From the NCBI RefSeq assembly GCF_900109945.1, contig NZ_FOBX01000006.1, positions 124,001 to 188,000 on the forward strand: 64,000 nt of DNA. The letters are read 5' to 3'. The position numbers were made by a program, and so were the translations under genes. The notes below the pieces were generated by a model that was given only the letters and a program-made list of their open reading frames with translations, did not search any database and was not told the origin of the DNA. This DNA comes from Bradyrhizobium sp. OK095. Its GTDB lineage: Bacteria; Pseudomonadota; Alphaproteobacteria; Rhizobiales; Xanthobacteraceae. Within the stretch, counting starts at the first letter, position 1; each line of letters starts with the position of its first letter. Shown here in pieces: positions 1 to 9,748 of this stretch.

Positions 1-1
1 C

Positions 2-496
2 GTCCCGCAGAGCCTCGTGATGGGTACCTATGTGGTGTTCGAGACCGACAGCGCCTATTCCGAGGAATGCTTCCGTGAATACAGCATGCTGCAGGACAAG
101 ACCGGAAAATATGCCTCGCTGTACCGTCCGATCCACATGATCGGGCTCGAGCTCGGCATCTCCGTGGCTTCCGCGGCACTCCGCAAGGAGCCGACCGGTG
201 CGCCGATCATGTTCAATTCGGACGTGGTCGCGACCGCCAAGCGCAAGCTCAAGGCAGGCGAGATGCTCGACGGCGAGGGTGGCTTTTGTGTCTGGGGCAA
301 GCAGACTCCTGCCGAGGCGTCGCTCAAGGAAGGTTATCTGCCGCTTGGTCTCGCTCACAACGTCAAGCTCAAGGCCGACATCGAGCTGGGCCAGCGCGTG
401 AGGTGGTCGGACGTCGAGTACGATCCGGACAGTCTCGCCGTGCGGGTGCGCCGCGAGATGGAGGCGGCCTTCCGGCAACCAAACATTGCTGCTTGA
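2..496 (+). CDS. C-terminal part of a SAF-domain NAD(P)-dependent oxidoreductase (homoserine dehydrogenase-like), 5' truncated
   Basis: The frame is open from base 2 and already inside a protein (first residues V-P-Q-S-L-V-M-G-T-Y), so the gene starts before the window; internal GTG/ATG codons near 17-22 are not its start. The roughly 165 visible residues contain a segment (A-K-R-K-L-K-A-G-E-M-L-D-G-E-G-G) followed by L-G-L-A-H-N and a hydrophilic tail, resembling the SAF-like domain that closes homoserine dehydrogenase-like Rossmann oxidoreductases of alphaproteobacteria. The nucleotide-binding half is outside the window, so substrate and reaction cannot be stated. The family call is from memory of the C-terminus only. 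It ends in TGA about 60 bp before the convergent DMT exporter gene. Confidence 0.65.
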   Translation, partial: VPQSLVMGTYVVFETDSAYSEECFREYSMLQDKTGKYASLYRPIHMIGLELGISVASAALRKEPTGAPIMFNSDVVATAKRKLKAGEMLDGEGGFCVWGKQTPAEASLKEGYLPLGLAHNVKLKADIELGQRVRWSDVEYDPDSLAVRVRREMEAAFRQPNIAA

Positions 497-554
497 TTGG
501 CGCAAAAAAGCGAAGACAACCGAGATTGCTGGCGGACGACGCCAATAGCGTCCG

Positions 555-1457
555 CTAGCGCAGCTTGAACTTCTCCGCCGGCACCGTCATCGCGGCGACG
601 CCCGCCATGACCAGCAGCAGCCCCAGCGCCAAATTCGACGGCACGCTCTCGCCGAGCAGCAGCACGGAGAGGCCGACGCCGATCGGGATGCGCAGATAGC
701 CTTGCGCGTTAGTGGTCAGCGTGCCGAGCCGGCCAAGGCAGATATAGAACAGCATCAATCCGAGCGCGCTGGAGACGATGCCCATGACGATTGTGGCTGT
801 GATCGCCGTCGGCGTCGGGTGCAGCGTCCAGGGCTGGTCGATGATCAGCGCGGGCGGCAGCAGGATGAGGCCGCCGAACAAGAGCGAGCCGGCGGCCACC
901 ACCATGGGGTCGTATTCGGAGAGCCTGAGGCCGAAGATCGTCGCGCAGGCAAAGGAAATGGTGGCGAGCAGGATCGCGATCTCCGCGATGATCTCGCCAC
1001 TGAGGCCGCGCAGCGCGTCGAGACCGACGATGGCGATGGTGCCCGCGAGGCCCAGCATCGCGCCGGCAAGCTTCAGCAGTGTTGCCGGCTCGTGCCGCGT
1101 GATCAGCGAGGTAATCAGGAACGCGAAGATCGGCGTCGTCGAGGCCAGCACCACGGTGTTGGAGGCCGGGACATATTGCTGCGACCAGGTGATGATCAGG
1201 AACGGGAAGGTCGAGTTGATCAATTGCTGCGTGGCGAACAGCTTCCAGGCCTTTGCGTCGGTCGGGAGCTTGATGCCGCGCATCCACAGGATCGCGAACA
1301 GGAAGGCGGCCGCGATCAGCGAGCGCGTGGAAATGAAGGTGATCGGCGGGATCGTTGGGAGCGCGAGCTTCGCAAGCGGATAGGTCGAGCTCCAGCAGCA
1401 GGCGAGCGCGACCAGCAGCGCATAGTCGCGCCAGTTGCGCGCGCCGGTGGCGGCCAT
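555..1457 (-). CDS. DMT-family (EamA) transporter
   Basis: A 300-residue inner-membrane protein made of about ten hydrophobic helices in two similar halves, the EamA/DMT layout of metabolite and drug exporters. Typical features are the first helix (A-L-L-V-A-L-A-C-C-W-S-S-T-Y-P), a Gln-Gln/Asn pair before helix 3, and V-V-L-A-S-T-T-P-I-F-A in the first half. The reading frame stays open far upstream to 1952, but that stretch is arginine-rich shadow sequence overlapping the thioesterase gene; the hydrophobic protein begins at the ATG ending at 1457 (M-A-A-T-G-A-R-N-W). The substrate cannot be predicted. It lies downstream of the thioesterase gene on the same strand. Confidence 0.85.
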   Translation of the reverse strand: MAATGARNWRDYALLVALACCWSSTYPLAKLALPTIPPITFISTRSLIAAAFLFAILWMRGIKLPTDAKAWKLFATQQLINSTFPFLIITWSQQYVPASNTVVLASTTPIFAFLITSLITRHEPATLLKLAGAMLGLAGTIAIVGLDALRGLSGEIIAEIAILLATISFACATIFGLRLSEYDPMVVAAGSLLFGGLILLPPALIIDQPWTLHPTPTAITATIVMGIVSSALGLMLFYICLGRLGTLTTNAQGYLRIPIGVGLSVLLLGESVPSNLALGLLLVMAGVAAMTVPAEKFKLR

Positions 1458-1594
1458 GGATGGCAACGGCGCTGACACGGAGGCCGCCGCGCGGCCCGTC
1501 GGCGATGTGCTCTGCGGCACCTTGTTTCTGCTCCCCGGCGCGAACGCGCTTGGCCAAGTCTGGGCGAGGGGGCGGCAAAAGGGAAGGCGGCGAG

Positions 1595-2074
1595 CTATGC
1601 GTTTGGCTGAGGGAGTGGCTTCCGCTTCGCCCGCTTGATCGTTCCGGAGAAGGTGAACAGAAGGCGCTCGCCTGCGGCCATCTGCCCGCGCAGGAAGATC
1701 AGCGAACCGCCGGCGCGGGTGACCTCGCCGGTGCATTCGATCAGCTCGCCCTCGTGTCCGGCATCGAGGAATTCGCAGCCAAAATTGACCGTTACGCCGC
1801 GGCCCTGCAGCGCATGGCGGCCGATCGCGAACAGGCAATAATCGGCAAAGGCCATGAAGCAGCCGCCATGGACGTTCTGGGAGCCGTTGAGGTGCTTTTT
1901 CTCGACCCGGAAAGCGCAGCGGACGCTGCCATCGGCCTCCAGGCGGTGCCAAAAGGGGCCGATATGGTTCTCAAAGCTGTCGCGGATCCAGGTCTGCCAG
2001 CCCTCGAATTCCCCCTCGGTTGCGACATGCAGCTCGGGGCGGGGAGATGGGGCGGTTTTGGTCAATTCGTGCAA
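1595..2074 (-). CDS. PaaI-family hotdog-fold thioesterase
   Basis: A 159-residue single hotdog-domain protein of usual PaaI length. The family signature N-V-H-G-G-C-F-M-A-F-A-D, with the conserved His-Gly-Gly at the start of the hotdog helix, lies near residue 67, followed by the expected beta-strand G-R-G-V-T-V-N-F-G-C-E-F-L. Such enzymes hydrolyse acyl-CoA or aryl-CoA thioesters in the cytoplasm; which acyl group is used cannot be read from sequence. The gene is divergent from purL, with 183 bp between the two start codons, and is followed by the DMT exporter 137 bp downstream. Confidence 0.87.
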   Translation of the reverse strand: MHELTKTAPSPRPELHVATEGEFEGWQTWIRDSFENHIGPFWHRLEADGSVRCAFRVEKKHLNGSQNVHGGCFMAFADYCLFAIGRHALQGRGVTVNFGCEFLDAGHEGELIECTGEVTRAGGSLIFLRGQMAAGERLLFTFSGTIKRAKRKPLPQPNA

Positions 2075-2257
2075 GGAAATGGGCCTTCAATTACGGGTCT
2101 TTAGCCCTTAAATCCGATCTGTCAGCGCGTTGCAATTCCTGTTCCCGCACCGACCTGCCGCAAAACGTGGGACAGCGGGAAAATGCGCCATAAAGGGCTT
2201 TTCGTGAGCCCTCGATGTTCCTAAGAACGGCCAACCGCCGCCGAAAGCTCCGAATCC

Positions 2258-4468
<2,211 letters not shown>

Positions 4469-4485
4469 GCTGCTGCCAAACACTC

Positions 4486-4570
4486 CGTCATTGCGAGCGC
4501 AGCGAAGCAATCCAGTCTTTCCGCGGAGGAAATCTGGATTGCTTCGTCGCAAGGGCTCCTCGCAATGACG
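4486..4570. repeat. 85-bp palindromic intergenic repeat
   Basis: The arms begin CGTCATTGCGAGCGCAGCGA and end with the near-complement finishing in TCGCAATGACG. The inner arms GCAATCCAG and CTGGATTGC are perfect complements around an 18-base centre. The element lies between convergent purL and the acyltransferase gene. I recognise this CGTCATTGCGAGCGCAGCGA motif as a dispersed repeat of Bradyrhizobium genomes; only one copy is in this window. It could fold into a long hairpin at the 3' ends of both transcripts. Confidence 0.85.
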
Positions 4571-4588
4571 CGTTAAGAGACCTTGGCC

Positions 4589-5776
4589 TCACAACACGTG
4601 CGAGGCGCCCGGAATTTTGCGCAGCGCCGCCGTCAGGCTCCAGCTCAGCATCACCGTGAGCACGAATCCAATCGCTGCTTTCACGATCGCCGGCAGGCTG
4701 GTGTCGTACAGCGCATATTGGATCCACAGCGCGATCGGATAGTGCACCAGGAACATGCCGTAGGCATCCCCCTGCATGCGGTCGAGCAGGTTCGGGCCCG
4801 GCGCCTTCGAATGCAGGAAGAAGGCGAGGATCGCGAGCAGGATTCCGGCAGAGAACAGCACGAAGAACGTGCCGTAGAGCGCCTGATACCAGTGCGGCTG
4901 AGGGTCTGGATTCCCCAAAACATCGCGCTTGATGTAGATCATCACCCACATCAGGCAGTAAGGGATCAGCGTGGCGATCACCCATAGCCAGCGGCTTTTC
5001 GGCAGCTGGCCGTCGGCGCTGAGGATACCGCGATCGAAATTCGCAGCACCGACGCTGACGCCGATGAAGAAATAGGCGAAGTAAAGCAGGACGCGGCTCG
5101 CCTGCACCGAGAACGGCCCGAACTCGAACCATCTGCTGCCGCCGAAATAAATCAGCGCCGGTACGTAGGCGATGATCGAAACGACAGCGAGCGTCAGCCA
5201 GAATACGAACGGCTGGTCAAATCCGCGCAGCGAGACGCGGTTACCGGGATCGACCAGATGCGCAGAGACCCGGTAGAGCAGGCTCGCGGTCAGGTCGAAG
5301 GCCAGCAGCACCCACACGAACCAGATCGGGCCGCTCGGCCATGGGCCCACGGTGATGGTCTTCCACCAGAACGCTGCGAAGGTCAGCTCGGGATCGGCCC
5401 GCAGCGCGATCGCGTAATAGGCGAGCGGAATAACGGTGAACGCCGCGATCGCGAACGGCAGCCCGAGCCGCAGCAGGCGATCGCGCAGGAAGACTGACGG
5501 CGCCTTGCGCGCGATGCCGGGCCAGGTGAACAGTCCCGACAGGAAGAAGAACATCGCCATGAAGAAGCTGTCGGTGGCGAGCACGACGACGTCGAAGCCG
5601 ATCCAGGAGGCGGGATCGGTGTGACCGAAATAGGTGTAGGGAATGACGGCGTGATGCAGCAGCACCACCAGCGTCAGGAAGGTGCGGGCGCGGTCCAGCG
5701 ACAGGTTGCGCGCCTTGCTCTTCGGCGCCGCATGAGCCTCAGCGCCCACAGTCGCTGAATGTGAGATCGTGATCAT
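4589..5776 (-). CDS. acyltransferase family 3 membrane protein
   Basis: A 395-residue polytopic protein with about ten hydrophobic helices. After a 20-residue cytoplasmic head it has L-S-L-D-R-A-R-T-F-L-T-L-V-V-L-L-H-H, the conserved Arg and His region of acyltransferase-3/OafA/WecH-type proteins. Later features include S-G-L-F-T-W-P-G and a C-terminal M-F-L-V-H-Y-P-I-A-L-W. Family members transfer acetyl or other acyl groups to sugars, glucans or peptidoglycan at the inner membrane. The acceptor is unknown, and no glycan synthesis genes flank it. It stands alone, convergent to purL and divergent from the DUF1328 gene. Confidence 0.85.
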   Translation of the reverse strand: MITISHSATVGAEAHAAPKSKARNLSLDRARTFLTLVVLLHHAVIPYTYFGHTDPASWIGFDVVVLATDSFFMAMFFFLSGLFTWPGIARKAPSVFLRDRLLRLGLPFAIAAFTVIPLAYYAIALRADPELTFAAFWWKTITVGPWPSGPIWFVWVLLAFDLTASLLYRVSAHLVDPGNRVSLRGFDQPFVFWLTLAVVSIIAYVPALIYFGGSRWFEFGPFSVQASRVLLYFAYFFIGVSVGAANFDRGILSADGQLPKSRWLWVIATLIPYCLMWVMIYIKRDVLGNPDPQPHWYQALYGTFFVLFSAGILLAILAFFLHSKAPGPNLLDRMQGDAYGMFLVHYPIALWIQYALYDTSLPAIVKAAIGFVLTVMLSWSLTAALRKIPGASHVL

Positions 5777-5881
5777 GGTCGCCCGGTCGTGTCCTGCCCC
5801 TGGGAATGTTGCCGCCGGGCCCTCGATTCAGCAAGGCCCTTGAAGTCGCGGGCGCATCCTTACGGCAGTGCAGTAGAAATT

Positions 5882-5907
5882 GGAACCGGCCGCTCGGTTG
5901 GGAAGTT
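5882..5907 (+). promoter_or_regulatory. possible EcfG-type (general stress) promoter
   Basis: GGAAC at 5882-5886 is followed after 17 bases by AGTT at 5904-5907, close to the GGAAC-N16/17-CGTT pattern of alphaproteobacterial EcfG sigma factors. The predicted transcription start near 5914 gives a 40-base leader before the DUF1328 ATG at 5954. One base of the -10 element deviates from consensus. Confidence 0.4.
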
Positions 5908-5953
5908 GAAGAAGGCACGGATAATTCAACGACCGCCGGTCTGGAGCTGGGCA

Positions 5954-6127
5954 ATGACGATCCTGAAATGGGCGCTGATCTTTTTACTGATCTCGATCGT
6001 GGCCGGCGTGCTCGGCTTCACCGGCCTCTCGGCCGCCTCCGCCGATATCGCCCGTTTCCTGTTCTACGTCTTCGTCGTGATCTTCCTGGTGCTGCTGGTG
6101 CTGGGGCTCACGATCTTCAGGGCGTAG
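5954..6127 (+). CDS. DUF1328 small membrane protein
   Basis: A 57-residue protein that is almost entirely two hydrophobic helices: W-A-L-I-F-L-L-I-S-I-V-A-G-V-L-G-F then a short A-S-A-D-I-A-R turn and F-L-F-Y-V-F-V-V-I-F-L-V. That is the complete DUF1328 (YtjA-like) pattern, including the G-F-T-G motif after helix one. The frame is open further upstream but only this start gives the family's length, and GGAG precedes the ATG by about 8 bases. The molecular role of the family is unknown; members are often stress-induced, which fits the EcfG-like promoter upstream. Confidence 0.9.
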   Translation: MTILKWALIFLLISIVAGVLGFTGLSAASADIARFLFYVFVVIFLVLLVLGLTIFRA

Positions 6128-6152
6128 CCGAGCTTCGCATAGACAGTCGGCC

Positions 6153-6280
6153 GTCACGCCCGGGCTTGTCCCGCCTGCGCGGCCGAAGCCGCTTCGGCGC
6201 GGCGAAGGCCCGGGCATCCACGATCTTTCTTCCGGTAGCCAAGAACGTGGATGGCCGGGACGAGGCCCGGCCATGACGGC
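6153..6280. repeat. palindromic intergenic repeat (CCCGGGC/GGATGGCCGGGAC type)
   Basis: Two partly complementary arms frame this stretch: GTCACGCCCGGGCTTGTCCC at the left and ATGGCCGGGACGAGGCCCGG at the right, with ATCCACGATCTTTCTT and AAGAACGTGGAT pairing inside. The style matches dispersed Bradyrhizobium intergenic repeats. It lies between convergent DUF1328 and DUF427 genes and contains no credible gene. Confidence 0.7.
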
Positions 6281-6298
6281 GGCGTACGGCTACGTGCG

Positions 6299-6658
6299 CT
6301 AGCCTACTTCCTCGATCTTCACCTTGTCCGGATAGAAGGCGAGATGGCCGGAAATCTCCGTCATCGCGGGGAAGGGGGTCTCATAGGTCCAGATCGCGTT
6401 GTCGAGCGTCTTGCCGTCGGCCTTGACGCTGTAATAGCTCGCATCGCCCTTATAAGGGCAATGGGTGACGCGTTCGGTGCGCTCCAGCAGGGCCATGTTG
6501 GCGTCCTCCCGCGGCACATATTGCACCGCCGGATATTTAGCCTCCTTCAAGATCAGCGCCTTGCTGGTCTCGGCGATCACGACGTCGCCGGCCGTGACCC
6601 GGACGCGCCTCGGGTTCTGGGTGATGGTGATGGGGTGGTCGGGCCCTGGGAGCTTCAT
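6299..6658 (-). CDS. DUF427 domain protein
   Basis: A 119-residue cytoplasmic protein matching DUF427 over its whole length: R-V-R-V-T-A-G-D-V-V-I-A-E-T, then Y-V-P-R-E-D, T-H-C-P-Y-K-G-D-A-S-Y-Y, and the late W-T-Y-E-T-P-F-P. The C-P-Y-K-G motif is the family hallmark. DUF427 proteins are small beta-barrel proteins of unknown biochemical role. The gene is monocistronic and convergent to DUF1328. Confidence 0.9.
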   Translation of the reverse strand: MKLPGPDHPITITQNPRRVRVTAGDVVIAETSKALILKEAKYPAVQYVPREDANMALLERTERVTHCPYKGDASYYSVKADGKTLDNAIWTYETPFPAMTEISGHLAFYPDKVKIEEVG

Positions 6659-6886
6659 GACTTCACGCCTTTTCGATCAATCTACCGCGCGCGGCACTTT
6701 GTCGTGCCTTTATCCGGATCGGATCAGGGATATAGTGCCTGAAGGCGTGACGTAGAAGGCCATTCACGCTAAGTTTGGCCCTGCCGGCAAGTTTGGCTTA
6801 GCAGATCCGGACCCCGGCAAGCGATTCGACGACGAGGCTGGCTTGCGGCCGAGATCTTGCAGCCGAGATGAAGGAGCACGACCCGA

Positions 6887-7123
6887 ATGCCCATGGACGC
6901 CCACGATATCGAGGCGATGATCAAGGCAGCGATCCCCGATGCCGAGGTGACCATCCGTGACCTCGCCGGTGACGGCGACCACTATGCCGCGACCGTGATC
7001 TCGGAATCCTTCCGCGGCAAGTCCCGCGTCCAGCAGCACCAGATCGTCTATCAGTCCCTGCAAGGCCAGATGGGCGGCGTGCTGCACGCGCTGGCGCTGC
7101 AAACCGGCATACCCGGCACCTGA
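6887..7123 (+). CDS. bolA: BolA family protein
   Basis: A 78-residue protein with the complete small BolA fold: N-terminal helix, the D-G-D-H-Y-A-A-T-V-I-S strand region, F-R-G-K-S-R-V-Q-Q-H-Q with its invariant His, and V-Y-Q-S-L-Q. BolA proteins pair with CGFS monothiol glutaredoxins to hold and sense a [2Fe-2S] cluster. The partner-type gene grxD is 4.2 kb downstream rather than adjacent. AAGGAG precedes the ATG by about 10 bases; a second in-frame ATG two codons later is an alternative start. The stop is 23 bases before the LtrA-like gene, so the two are probably cotranscribed. Confidence 0.93.
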   Translation: MPMDAHDIEAMIKAAIPDAEVTIRDLAGDGDHYAATVISESFRGKSRVQQHQIVYQSLQGQMGGVLHALALQTGIPGT

Positions 7124-7146
7124 GCTGACCAGCGCGACAGGGGGCG

Positions 7147-8331
7147 ATGATGGCTGCGGATAATGCGCGCGGCGCGATGTTTCGCGTCATCCTGCCGAAC
7201 CAGCCCAGCCGCGTCACCAATGCCGAGCTGTTCTTCGACCTGGTCTTCGTCTTCGCCGTCACGCAGGTGTCGCACACGCTGCTGCACCATTTCACGCCGC
7301 TCGGCGCTGTCGAGGTCACGCTGCTGTTTCTGGCGGTGTGGTGGGTGTGGGTCTACACCGCCTGGGTCACCAACTGGCTCAATCCCGAGCTGACGCCTGT
7401 CCGCATCCTGATCTTCCTGATGATGCTGGGCGGCCTCGTGCTGTCCACGACGATCCCGACCGCCTTCGACGGCCGAGGCCTCTGGTTTGCAATCGCCTAT
7501 GCGACCATGCAGGTCGGACGCACCGCGTTCTGGCTGTTCGCAACCCCGCGCCACCGGACGCCTGTGCGGCACAATGCGATCCGCATCCTGGTCTGGCTGT
7601 CCGGCTCCGCGATCTTCTGGATCCTCGGCGGCCTCGCGCACGGAGAGGAGAGGCTGTGGTTCTGGATCGTGGCGCTGACGATCGAATACGTCTCGCCGGC
7701 GGTCCGCTTCTGGGTCCCGAAGCTCGGCTTCTCGTCGGTCGAGGCCTGGGCCGTCGAGGGCGGCCACATGGCCGAGCGCTGCGCCGGCTTCATCATCATC
7801 GCGCTCGGCGAAGCCGTCGTCGTCAACGGCGCAACCTTCGCCGAGCTGGACTGGACCGCGGACAACATTTTGGCTTTCCTCTCGTGCCTGGTCGGCGCCA
7901 TTGCGATGTGGTGGGTTTATTTCCACAAGGGCGCGGAGGCTGGCTCAGAGCAGCTCTCGAAGTCCGCCGAATCCGGCCGGCTGGCGCGGCTTGCCTACAC
8001 CTATCTGCACATGCCGATCGTCGCCGGCATCATCCTGACCGCGGTCTCGGACGAACTGGTGCTGAAGCATCCGACCGGCCATTCCGACGTCCGCACCATC
8101 GTCAGCACGATCGGTGGTCCCCTGGTGTTTTTGGTCGGCACCACCCTGTTCAAGCACGCGATCCGCGGCTTCCTCCAGCTCTCGCACGGCATCGGCATCG
8201 TCCTGCTTCTGGCGCTGAGCTACTTCGCCTCGGATCTGTCGCCGTTATGGCTGTCGGTGGCCACGAGCGTGATCATGATCGTGGTGGCGGTGTGGGAATC
8301 GGTGTCGTTGGGGACCAAAACCGAGGGATAG
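7147..8331 (+). CDS. low temperature requirement protein A (LtrA) family membrane protein
   Basis: A 394-residue integral membrane protein with roughly eleven hydrophobic segments. The start region (S-R-V-T-N-A-E-L-F-F-D-L-V-F-V-F-A-V) is the LtrA hallmark: an E-L-F-F-D-L-V motif at the first helix. A second typical segment is H-M-A-E-R-C-A-G-F-I-I-I-A-L-G-E. LtrA was first linked to low-temperature growth in Listeria, but its transport or enzymatic role is not known. It sits 23 bases after bolA and 8 bases before a small Cys-rich gene, suggesting one transcript. Confidence 0.88.
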   Translation: MMAADNARGAMFRVILPNQPSRVTNAELFFDLVFVFAVTQVSHTLLHHFTPLGAVEVTLLFLAVWWVWVYTAWVTNWLNPELTPVRILIFLMMLGGLVLSTTIPTAFDGRGLWFAIAYATMQVGRTAFWLFATPRHRTPVRHNAIRILVWLSGSAIFWILGGLAHGEERLWFWIVALTIEYVSPAVRFWVPKLGFSSVEAWAVEGGHMAERCAGFIIIALGEAVVVNGATFAELDWTADNILAFLSCLVGAIAMWWVYFHKGAEAGSEQLSKSAESGRLARLAYTYLHMPIVAGIILTAVSDELVLKHPTGHSDVRTIVSTIGGPLVFLVGTTLFKHAIRGFLQLSHGIGIVLLLALSYFASDLSPLWLSVATSVIMIVVAVWESVSLGTKTEG

Positions 8332-8338
8332 GCGAGGC

Positions 8339-8710
8339 ATGCGGGGCCTCATCATTTTCGGCGTCGCGGTGGCGGCAATATTGATCATCGAGGAGGCCAC
8401 GCAGGGATCGGTGCTTGGCCAAGGCCCGTCGGCTTGCCGGGCTATCGGGGGCAAGCCTGCGATCGGGCGCTGCGTAACGCCCGCCTGCTACTGGCAAGGC
8501 GATTGCGGACAGTGGGCGAACCCGACGCAGTGGCTCGATCGCCTCAAGCCGGGAGACCCGATCTCAAAGGTTGTTTTCTGGCTCGGCGATCCGCTCCAGC
8601 GCGACGGTGAGTATTTTTCCTGGTCTTGCGGGAAGCCGAACAGCCATACCTTCCGCGCCGTCATCCGGGATGAACGGCTGGTGATGCTGGAGCCATGCAA
8701 GCCTGAATGA
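8339..8710 (+). CDS. hypothetical secreted or anchored Cys-rich protein
   Basis: A 123-residue protein with an N-terminal hydrophobic stretch (residues 2-17) that could be a signal or anchor. The rest has six cysteines (33, 45, 50, 56, 97, 120), an even number compatible with disulfides outside the cytoplasm. The segment W-L-D-R-L-K-P-G-D-P-I-S-K-V-V-F-W-L-G-D-P slightly resembles the G-x-V-LG-P pattern of BamE/SmpA-like folds, but I do not claim that family. It starts 8 bases after LtrA and is convergent with egtD, so it is probably the last gene of the bolA-ltrA transcript. Confidence 0.7.
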   Translation: MRGLIIFGVAVAAILIIEEATQGSVLGQGPSACRAIGGKPAIGRCVTPACYWQGDCGQWANPTQWLDRLKPGDPISKVVFWLGDPLQRDGEYFSWSCGKPNSHTFRAVIRDERLVMLEPCKPE

Positions 8711-8726
8711 AGGCTGCGGAGAGCGT

Positions 8727-9698
8727 TTACTCCGCCACCTCCAGCGCGTGCACCGAGAACATCGTCGCCGCATCCGTCCAGCTCTCGCGGACACGCCAGC
8801 CAGCGCCTTGCGCCAGTGCGGCGAAGCGGTCGAGGCTGTATTTGTAGCTGTTCTCGGTATGAATGCTTTCGCCCGGCCGGAACGAGAAATTGGTGCCGAG
8901 CAGGCGCACTGTCTGGCTCTTCTTGCTGATCAGGTGCATCTCGATCCGGTGTCGCTCGCGATTGTAGATCGCGCCATGGGTGAAGGCGGACAGATCGAAA
9001 TTGCCGCCGAGCTCGCGGTTGATGCGCACGAGAACATTGAGGTTGAAGCGCGCGGTGACGCCGGCGGCATCGTTGTAGGCGTCGTGGAGCACGCGCTCTT
9101 CCTTTTCGAGGTCGGCGCCGATGATCATCTGCGCGCCTCGGCCCAGAATTGCGCGAGCGCTCCTCAGGAAGGCCTGGGCTTCATGCGGCTCGAAATTGCC
9201 GATGGTCGAACCCGGGAAGAAGCCGACCTTCGGCATCGATGCGACCGCCTTGGGCAGCTCGAACGGCGTGGTGAAGTCGGCGGCCACCGGATAGATGCCG
9301 AGCGAGGGAAAATCCCGCTTCAGGCCGTTGGCCTGCGCCTTCAGGAAGTCGCCGGAGATGTCGACGGGGACATAGGCCGCGAATCTGCATTGGTTGAGCA
9401 GCAGGCGGACCTTTGTGGTTGCACCCGCGCCGAACTCGACCAGTGCCGCATGCTCCGGAATGATCTTTGCGATCTCGCGGCCGCGTTCCTTCAGGATCGC
9501 AAGCTCCGTGCGTGTCGGGTAATATTCAGGCAGCCGCGTGATCGCCTCGAACAGCTCCGATCCGGTCGCGTCATAGAAATATTTCGGCGACAGTTTTTTG
9601 GGCTGCTGCGAGAGGTCCTCGATGGCCTCGCGGGCGAAGGCGGTGGTCTGCTCGTCGGGAAGATGGGCTTCGGCCAAAGCGCTGGCGTGCACATTCAT
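8727..9698 (-). CDS. egtD: L-histidine N-alpha-methyltransferase EgtD
   Basis: A 323-residue SAM-dependent methyltransferase that trimethylates histidine to hercynine, the first ergothioneine step. Family motifs are present: P-K-K-L-S-P-K-Y-F-Y-D-A-T-G-S-E-L-F, then P-E-Y-Y-P-T-R-T-E, the SAM loop V-E-F-G-A-G-A-T-T-K and P-G-S-T-I-G-N-F. The frame runs open upstream through egtB territory, but the family N-terminus begins at the ATG ending at 9698 with a plausible AGGAG before it. It follows egtB by 50 bp on the same strand, forming an egtB-egtD pair. No egtC or egtE is nearby. Confidence 0.93.
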   Translation of the reverse strand: MNVHASALAEAHLPDEQTTAFAREAIEDLSQQPKKLSPKYFYDATGSELFEAITRLPEYYPTRTELAILKERGREIAKIIPEHAALVEFGAGATTKVRLLLNQCRFAAYVPVDISGDFLKAQANGLKRDFPSLGIYPVAADFTTPFELPKAVASMPKVGFFPGSTIGNFEPHEAQAFLRSARAILGRGAQMIIGADLEKEERVLHDAYNDAAGVTARFNLNVLVRINRELGGNFDLSAFTHGAIYNRERHRIEMHLISKKSQTVRLLGTNFSFRPGESIHTENSYKYSLDRFAALAQGAGWRVRESWTDAATMFSVHALEVAE

Positions 9699-9748
9699 GA
9701 TACTCTCCTGAACGCGCTGTCCGGCGCGCATTGATCGTCGGATGAGAA

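Noticed and set aside
1458..1952. N-terminal extension of the DMT exporter
   Set aside because: Overlaps the thioesterase gene and is Arg/Pro-rich; the membrane protein starts at the ATG ending at 1457.
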